From Gemmatimonadaceae bacterium (GTDB lineage: Bacteria > Latescibacterota > UBA2968 > UBA8231): 22,708 nt of DNA. Location of the stretch: positions 1-22,708 of the forward strand of contig PBSR01000195.1 of the NCBI GenBank assembly GCA_002726335.1, given 5' to 3'. The notes under the pieces are model-generated. The model was not told the origin of the DNA, searched no databases, and saw only the letters and a list, made by a program, of their open reading frames with translations. Shown piece by piece: positions 1 through 7,185 of this stretch; position 1 is the stretch's first letter; each line of letters starts with the position of its first letter. The translations under genes were made by a program, and so were the position numbers.

Positions 1-510
1 CCTATGACTTTGTCTTCGACAGGACGGGTGACGGTCGGCAGTTGAAATTTCTGACGGTGGTGGATGAATACAGCCGGCAGTGTCTGGCCATTGAGGTGTC
101 TCGCAAACAGACATCACGCGAGGTGCTGCGTACGCTGGCATAGCTGATGTTGAGGTATGGTGTCCCCAAGCACATCCGGTCAGACAACGGCTCCGAGTTT
201 GTGGCAAAGGCAGTACGATCCCGGCTCGCCAGACTGGGCGTGCAGACACTCTACATCGAACCTGGTAGCCCCTGGGAGAACGGATACATCGAAAGCTTCA
301 ATGGCAAGCTCAGAGACGAACTGCTAAACGGCGAAATCTTCACCGGTGTGCAGGAAGCGAAAGTGTTGACCGACGCTTGGAGGCGGCACTACAATCGCCG
401 CCGACCTCACAGCGCATTAGGATATCAACCACCCGCACCGGTGGTCATCAAACCGAAATTCGCAGCCACATCCTAACTCTGGATGTGGATACATATGTGG
501 GGGCAGGTCA
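1..510 (+). mobile_element. IS3-family insertion sequence, right part, left end outside window
   Basis: The stretch holds the 3' part of an IS3-type orfB followed by a 34-bp tail ending in GGGGGCAGGTCA at 499-510. IS3-family termini end in ...CA, and this sequence is a plausible right terminal repeat, so I place the element boundary at 510. The left inverted repeat and orfA lie outside the window, so neither the partner repeat nor a target duplication can be checked. The element stops only 9 bp before the stop codon of the oppositely oriented oxidoreductase gene, so it landed in or next to that gene's 3' flank without visibly truncating it. Confidence 0.7.
3..476 (+). pseudogene. IS3-family transposase OrfB (rve/DDE integrase core), 5'-truncated with internal amber stop
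   Basis: Frame 3 reads from the window edge as a typical OrfB catalytic core: YDFVFDRTGDGRQLKFLTVV, a TAG at 141-143, then RYGVPKHIRSDNGSEF, PGSPWENGYIESF and HYNRRRPHSALGYQP. The aspartate of SDNG and the glutamate of YIESF are separated by 35 residues, the D-35-E spacing of IS3 transposases. The first catalytic Asp would lie in YDFVFD. From the family pattern (..LAEL..), TAG probably replaces a GAG glutamate codon by one substitution. The frame is otherwise intact on both sides, which points to recent inactivation. Translation could restart at the ATG at 147, but that product would lack the first catalytic Asp. The element is probably immobile unless helped in trans. Confidence 0.8.
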
Positions 511-519
511 GTCGTCTGC

Positions 520-1572
520 TCAGGCGAGCGGGAAACCCACACGCCGTCCCTCGGTCGCAGACCGGTATGCCCCAAGGACCATCTCCACCGACACCCGTCC
601 CTCCTGCGCCGACACCGGCGCTGCCCCGTCACCGCGCAGATAGTCGACGAAGGGCCGCGGAACGGCCGCGATCCGCTCACCCTGGCTGCCAGGGATCGCC
701 AGGGGATACTCGACCCACTTGTCATCACCACGTCGGATCGAGCGCAACGGTACGGCGTCTACCGGTCGGGGCGCGGTTGTGGCCGGACTGTCTCCGTAGT
801 CCTGCAGGATCGTACCCTCGTCGCCGTAGAGCTCGGTGGTGCCGATAGCGGCGACTGTCGTTGAGGAGTTGAGCAGGATGCCGATGACGCCGCCGGCAAA
901 GCGATAGATGGCCAGGCCGTTGTCATCCGGCGCCACGTCGGTGACAATGTTGTCGATTTCCGCCATGACGCTGAGGGGGGCCCCCAGCATCCAGTAGAAC
1001 CAGTCCGCCACATGCATGGCGTCGTCGAAGAACATGCCGATGTTGGCCACCGGGTCGACATGCCAGGCGGTGTCTCCCTGTGAGAAGGCGGGATTGAGCA
1101 GGACGTTGAGGCAGTGACGACGACGAACCATGGCCGGGCGGCCGATGGCACCGGCGTCGAGCAGTTCCTTCATCTTCACGTTCACCGGGTCCTGGCGCAT
1201 CTGGTAGGCCATGCTGAAGGGCACATCGTGGGTCTCGACGGCCGCGATGATGCGGTCACAGTCGGCCAGAGTGGTGGCCATCGGCTTCTGCAGCAGGATG
1301 CCCTTGCCGGCCGCCGCGGCTTCCTCCACCAGGTCCGCGTGGCGATTCGTCTCGCAGCCGATCATCACAGCGTCGATGCTGTCGTCCTCGACGACGGCCC
1401 GCACCGAGTCACGTATTTCCAGGCCGAACTGTTCAGCCACTCGTTGCCCACGGGCCGGGTTGTCGTCCCAGGTGGCCACCAGTTCGACGTCATCGCGATC
1501 GCGCAGGACGCCGCAGTAGGTGTTGATGTGTCCGTGAGCGTGGCTCAGCGTGCTGAGGCGCAGTGGTCTCAT
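520..1572 (-). CDS. Gfo/Idh/MocA-family oxidoreductase
   Basis: About 350 residues, the usual length for NAD(P)-dependent Gfo/Idh/MocA dehydrogenases, which oxidise or reduce sugars, inositols and related polyols in the cytoplasm. The Rossmann half (about 1-120) is followed by LLQKPMATT, a variant of the family's EKP motif (Gln for Glu). The C-terminal half contains DDAMHVADWFYWMLG, matching the substrate-domain HxxD helix. The N-terminal nucleotide loop is unusual: LSTLSHAHGHINTY replaces GxGxxG. I chose the ATG at 1572 because GGAGA lies 5 nt upstream of it; the ATG at 1584 adds METR but has no ribosome site. The gene is divergent from the GH16 gene, with about 94 bp between them. Substrate unknown. 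Confidence 0.85.
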   Translation of the reverse strand: MRPLRLSTLSHAHGHINTYCGVLRDRDDVELVATWDDNPARGQRVAEQFGLEIRDSVRAVVEDDSIDAVMIGCETNRHADLVEEAAAAGKGILLQKPMATTLADCDRIIAAVETHDVPFSMAYQMRQDPVNVKMKELLDAGAIGRPAMVRRRHCLNVLLNPAFSQGDTAWHVDPVANIGMFFDDAMHVADWFYWMLGAPLSVMAEIDNIVTDVAPDDNGLAIYRFAGGVIGILLNSSTTVAAIGTTELYGDEGTILQDYGDSPATTAPRPVDAVPLRSIRRGDDKWVEYPLAIPGSQGERIAAVPRPFVDYLRGDGAAPVSAQEGRVSVEMVLGAYRSATEGRRVGFPLA

Positions 1573-1666
1573 TCTCGTCTCCATGTCCGGTGTTGTAATA
1601 CCTTAGGGCAACAGGCCACAGCGCACCATCACCCCGTCCGCATCAATCCATCTCGAGTCAGGCGCC

Positions 1667-2524
1667 ATGACATTCTCCCAACTGCAGACCGGTTGTCTCC
1701 GGGTCACCCTTACTCTGATGGTACTCGCCCTGGGGGGGTGTGTGATTCACGGCGGCACCACGCCGGCCCCTTCGTCGGCTTCGCCCGAGGGGTGGTCCCT
1801 CGTCTGGGCGGACGAGTTCGACGGAGCCGGCCTGCCCGACAGCACTCGTTGGGACTACGATGTGGGCGGACAGGGATGGGGCAACAACGAGCTCCAGTAC
1901 TACACCGCAGGGCGGGTTGAGAACGCCCGTATCGAGGAGGGTCTTCTGATCATCGAAGCCCGGCGCGAAGCATGGCTGGACAGCATGGACTACACATCAG
2001 CGCGACTGGTGACCCGGGGACGTGCCGACTGGCAGTACGGACGTCTCGAAATCCGCGCCCGACTGCCGCACGGCCGCGGCACCTGGCCGGCGATCTGGAT
2101 GCTGCCCAGGGACTGGGATCTTGGGGATGGCAGCTGGCCGGACAACGGCGAGATCGACATCATGGAGCACGTCGGTTACGACCCGGGAGTCATCCACGCC
2201 ACCGTTCACACCAAGGCCCACAATCACATGGACGGAACGCAGATCGGCCGCCAGATCGAGATTGTCGACGCCCAGTCAGAGTTCCACACCTACGCCCTCG
2301 AATGGGATGCGCAACATCTCACCGCCTACGTCGACGACGAGGCGTACTTCACCCACACGCCGGGGGAGCGTGATTGGACGGTCTGGCCCTACGACCGTCC
2401 CTTCCACCTGATCCTCAACATCGCCGTAGGCGGCAACTGGGGCGGCGTGAAAGGCGTGGACGAATCGATCTTTCCGCAGCGACTCGAGGTCGACTTCGTC
2501 CGGGTGTATCAGAGAGCGGACTGA
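1667..2524 (+). CDS. Glycoside hydrolase family 16 beta-glucanase (laminarinase-like) lipoprotein
   Basis: A 285-residue exported enzyme. The N-terminus has a hydrophobic stretch and lipobox ending LALGGC, so Cys25 is the likely lipidation site and the protein should be membrane-anchored. Residues about 42-282 form a GH16 jelly-roll. The active-site strand is GEIDIME at 161-167, with Glu162 as predicted nucleophile, Asp164 as helper and Glu167 as acid/base. WPAIWML, HTYALEW and NIAVGGNWGG are further GH16 hallmarks. The family cleaves beta-1,3 or beta-1,3-1,4 glucans, and some members cut marine galactans; the EIDIME form fits the laminarinase group, but the substrate is inferred. It converges on the downstream gene with only 3 bp between stop codons, leaving no room for a separate terminator. 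Confidence 0.92.
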   Translation: MTFSQLQTGCLRVTLTLMVLALGGCVIHGGTTPAPSSASPEGWSLVWADEFDGAGLPDSTRWDYDVGGQGWGNNELQYYTAGRVENARIEEGLLIIEARREAWLDSMDYTSARLVTRGRADWQYGRLEIRARLPHGRGTWPAIWMLPRDWDLGDGSWPDNGEIDIMEHVGYDPGVIHATVHTKAHNHMDGTQIGRQIEIVDAQSEFHTYALEWDAQHLTAYVDDEAYFTHTPGERDWTVWPYDRPFHLILNIAVGGNWGGVKGVDESIFPQRLEVDFVRVYQRAD

Positions 2525-2527
2525 CGG

Positions 2528-4177
2528 CTACTGCAGCAGCAACAGCTTCTTCTGTCGATGTCCGTCAGGAGTGGACAGCCGGTACACATAGGTGCCGCTG
2601 GCGACGGCGTACCCGCCATCGTTGAGACCGTTCCAGGTATAGGAATAGGATCCGGCCTCGCGGAACCCGGATACCAGGGTCGACACCTTCTGACCGGCCA
2701 GATCGTAGACGGTCAGCTCAACGGTGGACGGTGCGGACAATTCAAACCGGATCGATGTGCTGGAGTTGAACGGGTTGGGATGATTCTGCTCGAGAAGAAA
2801 GGACTGCGGCAGTGATTCCTCGCCAAGGACTGCAGTGATGGCGGCGGGAAACTCGATACGGAATAGTCCCCGAGAACCACCGTGCTCCACCACATACATG
2901 GTGTTGCCGATCAACTCGGCATCGATGGGATTGACGAAGCCGACGACGGTCTGTGTCACCGTGGTCGTATACCCCTCACCCTCGCGTCTCAGCTTCAACA
3001 GACACAGGTCCTGGCCGGGATCACCGAGAGGGCTGATCAGGTCGTTGCTGCCACCATTCCAGGCGAGCACGAAGCCAGCGCCCTGAAACTCACCACCTAG
3101 AGCGTTTTCGGTGTCGAACACCAGGCCGAGGGGGGAGCGGTGCGTGGTAAAGGTCGCCAGGGCCACACCCTCGTCACTGGCATCGCGTACTTCGCCGCTT
3201 TCGGGGTCACGGAACTTGTCGGCGTCGGGACCGATGTTGAGCACAGGATCGGTGAACTGTCTCGGCGGCGGCGGATAGTCAGGATCGTCGGCGTAGAGTC
3301 CGTTGCCGGCATTGCGCTGGCTGCGCAGCAGGAGCGGGTCGCCGGTGGGATCGTACCCGGAGAACTGCTGCGGTGTGTCGAGGCGACCCATGCGCCAGGG
3401 AAAGCCGTAGTGATGGCCCTCCCGGATCCAGTTGAGTTCCTCGGGCATGTCACGGTTGGGGCCGTTCTCGGTGGCGAAGAGATCTCCGTTGGGCGCAAAC
3501 GCTACGGAGAAGCTGTTGCGCAATCCCTCAGCGAACAGGTAGCCGCCATCCCGGAGCGCCTCGCGGTCGTTTGGCAAGAGGATATCCTCGCCGTCGATGG
3601 GCAGGCGCAGCATGATCGCCGTCAGACCGGTCTCTCTGAGTCCGGGGAAGGCGCCGTTGTTGTCCTGCACCTCGCCGTGTTCGGTGCGCGAGCCGCTGTT
3701 GACGAAGAGGAACCGGCCGTCGGGGCTGATGGCGACATCGTTGACCCGATGGTTGTACCACGAATCGCTCAACTCAAACGGTTCGGTGGTAGCCACCTGT
3801 GACCAGGCGCGCTCGCCACTGGCATCGATGACGCCCCGCATCACCGTGGCCGTCTGGGTGTTGCCCGAGGCCCGGAAGCCACTGACGTACATCGTACCGT
3901 CAGAATCAATGGCCAGTCCCTGGGCTTCACGCAGCGTATGGTTCGTGCTTCTGTAGAGCCGTTGCAGCGTACCCTCCTCGAGGTCGACGAAGTTGATCTC
4001 GCCGTTCGTCTTGAGCAGGTACAGGCTGTTGTCGACGGGATCCTTCACCAGACGAACCGGGTTGCTGCCGGCGCCGAGCAGGCGTTCGATGGTGACGTCC
4101 GGGTGCAGAGACATGGGCTCTGCCGAACTCATGAGGGGCAGAGCGATGACGACGAGAGTGACGAGGGTGGATCGCAT
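2528..4177 (-). CDS. Exported glucose/sorbosone dehydrogenase-like beta-propeller with C-terminal FlgD-like/T9SS-type sorting domain
   Basis: 549 residues. Residues 1-19 are a Sec signal peptide (hydrophobic core, cleavage near SSA-EP). Residues about 25-450 look like the PQQ-dependent sugar dehydrogenase (GSDH) propeller: FAEGLRNSFSVAFAPNGDLF, ENGPN followed by EELNWI, HHYGFPW and HRSPLGLVFD. The last about 90 residues are a separate FlgD-like Ig domain beginning near LEQNHPNPFNSSTSIRF and ending VYRL..KKLLLLQ, the kind of C-terminal domain used for surface delivery in FCB-type bacteria. PQQ use and substrate are family inferences; no PQQ biosynthesis gene is in the window. It lies 49 bp downstream of the FG-GAP/ASPIC/TlpA gene on the same strand, so the two probably share a transcript. 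No clear ribosome-binding site precedes the ATG. Confidence 0.85.
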   Translation of the reverse strand: MRSTLVTLVVIALPLMSSAEPMSLHPDVTIERLLGAGSNPVRLVKDPVDNSLYLLKTNGEINFVDLEEGTLQRLYRSTNHTLREAQGLAIDSDGTMYVSGFRASGNTQTATVMRGVIDASGERAWSQVATTEPFELSDSWYNHRVNDVAISPDGRFLFVNSGSRTEHGEVQDNNGAFPGLRETGLTAIMLRLPIDGEDILLPNDREALRDGGYLFAEGLRNSFSVAFAPNGDLFATENGPNRDMPEELNWIREGHHYGFPWRMGRLDTPQQFSGYDPTGDPLLLRSQRNAGNGLYADDPDYPPPPRQFTDPVLNIGPDADKFRDPESGEVRDASDEGVALATFTTHRSPLGLVFDTENALGGEFQGAGFVLAWNGGSNDLISPLGDPGQDLCLLKLRREGEGYTTTVTQTVVGFVNPIDAELIGNTMYVVEHGGSRGLFRIEFPAAITAVLGEESLPQSFLLEQNHPNPFNSSTSIRFELSAPSTVELTVYDLAGQKVSTLVSGFREAGSYSYTWNGLNDGGYAVASGTYVYRLSTPDGHRQKKLLLLQ

Positions 4178-4226
4178 CTGAGGCGTTTCTCCGATTTTGT
4201 ACAGCTGTTTCCCAGGAACAGGGCGG

Positions 4227-7010
4227 CTACTGAATCAGCTTGCGGATCGCTGCCTCCGACTCTCGTGACCAGCCGCTGAACACGGCGTCGATACGGCCCT
4301 GGGCGTCGATGACGTAGGAAAGCGGAACGAAGATCTGGTCGCCGCTGAACAGCTGTTCCAGGGCGCTCTCTTCAGTGGTGAAATTCGGGTAGGTGATACC
4401 GGCACGGTCGAGAAAGCGCGGCACCTTCATCCGCGCCTTGCCCGTGTCGAGACTGATGCCGAGCAGGTCGACACCGGCGGCCTGCAATTCGGGGTAGAGC
4501 TTCTCCAGCTCCGGCATCTCCTGTCGACAGGGCACACACCAGGTGGCCCACAGGTTGACCAGATAACGTCGGCCGGGCTGGCGCCAGGTCCCGAAGTCGT
4601 GCGTTTCGCCGCTTCGCTGGTCGACGAGGGCCACCGCCGGGAACTCGTCGCCCCGCTGCTGACGAAGGGAGTGGAACACGACATCCCCGGGTGCGGAGGG
4701 ATCGGGTAGAGAGAAGACTGTCTCCTCGACGGCCGTCGTCTCCGGTTGACCTTCGACGATACGCAGCGAGGCCCCGGCCCGGGCGACGCCGGCGCCGGGA
4801 CTGGCCTCATCGAAACGCTGCACCGTGCCGGACGGCCAGTGCACCTCCATCCAGGATACCGAGGTATCCTGGCCGATGCCGAACAGGAGCCGGGGGTCGC
4901 TCTGCGAGACGAAGCCGCTGCCACCGGCCTTGATCCTGGTCAGCACACCCGCGGACGTACCCATACGAACGACGGCGCCAAAGGCGTCGGTGCCGCTGTC
5001 GGTGCCCTGCAGCGAGACTCGTACGAAGCCGTTGTCATTGCCGATGTTGTTGCGGAACAGGTGATGGACCTGGCCCTGGAGCGCGGTGAGAAAGATGTCG
5101 AGGTCGCCGTCATCATCGAAGTCACCATAGGCCGCACCACGACCGTCGGTGACCGAATCGAGGCCGGAGAGGCCCGAGATATCGACGAAGCGCTGGCCCT
5201 TCACGTTGAGGTAGAGCTTGTCACGCTCAAAGCCGCTGAAGGAGAAGCCCTGCTCGAAGAGCTTGCCCATATGGTCGGTCTGGTACTGCTGATTGCCCGT
5301 TTCTTCGATTTCCACTGACGACGCCAGCACGTGGCGCCAGAAGAGGCTTCACGTGTCTTTGAGAGATTTTCCGGAGACGAAGCCGTTGGGTGCGTGTATG
5401 TCCTGCCAGCCATCGTTGTCAAGGTCGACGAAGCCACCACCCCAGGCCCAACCGGCCGACAGGGGACCGACGGTGGCACTCACTTCCTCGTAGGTGCCAT
5501 CGCCAAGGTTGCGGAAGATGGAGTTGCCGGCAGCAAGCTTACCGAGTACCCGCGTTGCATCCACTTCGCTCGACTCTTGCGGAAACAGCCGCTTGAGGAT
5601 CCGCTTGCCGGCGGTGGAGGACATGTTGGTGACGTGGAGATCGACATGCCCGTCGTTGTTGTAGTCACCGAGGGACACGCCCATGCCATTTCCGGGATCG
5701 AGCAGACCCAGCTCGCCGGCGGCGTCGGTGAAGTGGTCGCCCTGATTCAGATAGAGAGCGTTCTGGCCGAAGTCGTTGGCCACATACAGGTCCTGACGGT
5801 CATCGCCATCGAAGTCGCCGAAGTGAGCTGCATAGGACCAGCGGCTGTCGGCGACACCCCACTTCCGAGCCCGTTCGAGGAAGCTGCCATCGCCCTGGTT
5901 GACGAAGAGCAGGTTGGCCGTGCCGTTGGTCGCCTGCGACCATGAATCAGGCATGACGACGCCGTACTTATTGTAGGATGCCACGTAGATGTCGGGGTAT
6001 CCATCGCCGTTCACATCGGCAGTGACGGCACTGTATCCCTGGGCGAACCGGTCGACACCCGCCATCAGGGAGACGTCACGGAATTCGAGGCTGCCATCGG
6101 GTACCAAACGGTTCTCGAACAGCATCTGGTGGCCGGTGGAAGCGAGGAACAGGTCGCTGTCGCCATCGTTGTCGACGTCGACGAACAGCGGTGCCGTGGC
6201 GGTGGGTGTGATCTGTACACCCACGTGGGCAGCCACTTCGGTGAAGGTGCCGTCGCCCTGATTCAGATAGAGGAAGTTACCGCCATGGCCGGTGGTGAAG
6301 GCATCGAGCCGACCATCCATATCGACATCACCCAACGCTACGCCGTGGGCAATGAAGCTGGGATTGCCAGGTGTGCCGAAAGGTGGGGCCGCCTGGTAGA
6401 CACCGGCCGGCAGCGACACTTCACTGAATAGATCGACGCGTGCCGTACGGATCGTCAGCTTGCTCAGCTCGAGGTGATCGATGTGCCACCGTCCATCGGT
6501 CTGATCGGCTCCCAGGTGGGCCTTGGCTTCCACCCACGTGCGCTGGTCGGCAGGGGTGCGCCCGACGATGGCGATGGCGATCAGGGCCTCGGCTCGCGGA
6601 CTGTCCACTCCCTCGAAGTCGGCTGATTTCACCTTGAGACGGACATCTTCGATGCTTGCATGAGCGCCGAGCAGATCCTGCCAGCTGGCGAGAAAAGCGC
6701 GCCGGCCCACCGAGGCCGTGGGGATTGGCGCCTCGAGGTGTTCGACCCATCTGGACTGAGGCGCGGAACGATCGCTGAGGCCAGGCCAGGGCGTGGCCGA
6801 CAGCCCGGCGCCGAAATGCGTGGCGATGGCCGTCATGTCCCGATCCCGCATGGACAGGGACAAGTCGTGGAGCTGGTTGGCCAGCCCCTCTGACAGATCC
6901 TCCACTCGTTCGACTTCTGTCTGATCGATGGAGGAGGCGTATGCTGGGTCCGGTAAGCCCGCCAGAGGAAGTACGACGGTGAGGCAGAGAAGGAGGCGTT
7001 GCAGGATCAT
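4227..7010 (-). CDS. Candidate selenoprotein: exported FG-GAP/VCBS - ASPIC/UnbV - TlpA-like thioredoxin fusion, read through UGA at codon 554
   Basis: Read through the UGA at 5349-5351, the frame gives 927 residues. A signal peptide (MILQRLLLCLTVV...AYA) favours the ATG at 7010 over the GTG at 7049. Residues about 30-185 resemble an NTF2/SnoaL-like fold (tentative). Seven FG-GAP-type calcium loops follow, including DVDNDGDSD, DVNGDGYPD, DLDNDGWQD and, after the UGA, DFDDDGDLD. Position 554 is the UGA, inside GKSLKDT-U-SLFWRHV. Residues about 655-735 are the ASPIC/UnbV domain (VSLQG..., HWPSGTVQRF). Residues about 790-927 form a TlpA/AhpC-type thioredoxin domain with WCVPC (Cys825, Cys828). 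No frameshift is needed, because both halves share one frame and one domain architecture. The alternative is a nonsense-mutated gene giving a 553-residue product and possibly a reinitiated C-terminal one from GTG 5330. Likely periplasmic or surface location; partner unknown. Confidence 0.7.
5312..5346 (-). promoter_or_regulatory. Putative bacterial SECIS hairpin immediately downstream of the UGA
   Basis: Counting from the base after UGA, bases 10-17 (UGGCGCCA) pair with 23-30 (UGGCGUCG), including two G-U pairs, around the 5-nt loop CGUGC (18-22; genome 5327-5331). The core CGCCA/UGGCG is perfect. Below a 2x2 internal loop, CU pairs with AG (6-7 with 33-34), and below a U-U mismatch CC pairs with GG (3-4 with 36-37). 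Known bacterial SECIS elements lie inside the coding region just after the UGA, with a small apical loop carrying a G in its first positions about 16-37 nt downstream. Here G is 19 nt downstream and is followed by U. Folding was done by eye, and a hairpin of this quality can arise by chance in GC-rich DNA. Confidence 0.5.
5349..5351 (-). other. In-frame UGA, predicted selenocysteine codon
   Basis: On the minus strand the codons run AAA GAC ACG TGA AGC CTC TTC TGG. The upstream frame ends here and the downstream frame resumes immediately in the same phase, with no stop until 4227. The flanking residues (NGF.SGKSLKDT before, SLFWRHVLASSVE after) form one uninterrupted block between the sixth and seventh FG-GAP loops. 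TGA is an ordinary stop in neighbouring genes (for example at 2522-2524, 11988-11990 and 15947-15949), so a genome-wide recoding of UGA is excluded by this window. Confidence 0.6.
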
Positions 7011-7185
7011 CAGAGGAATGGCGTTTCGTGACGGTTGGATTGGTGGCACAGGAGGCGGTACGACCTACACAATCTTCGGGGTTTGGCACAAACGCGCAAC
7101 TCTCGTGCCGCCTCTGCGGGTATCTTTGCGCTGGCCAGCCGGCCGGAATAGCCTTCTGTCGCAACATTCAACATCTGGAGCGTCG

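Noticed and set aside
141..143. Amber codon in the transposase as programmed readthrough or pyrrolysine
   Set aside because: It sits at a position where relatives have an ordinary residue, no recoding signal was seen, and decayed IS copies are common. Simple nonsense mutation is the better reading.
5331..5351. Frameshift as the explanation for the split FG-GAP/ASPIC gene
   Set aside because: Both halves are in the same phase (18 bases between the stop codon and the next possible start), so only the UGA interrupts the frame.
7084..7098. Sigma-54-like promoter (TGGCAC ... GC) upstream of the sulfatase
   Set aside because: The GG and GC elements are separated by 9 rather than 10 bases and the -12 element is poor, so I do not call it.
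6928..7185. N-terminal extension of the sulfatase frame
   Set aside because: It overlaps the signal-peptide region of the divergent gene and has no homology. The ATG at 7186 has a good GGAG ribosome site.
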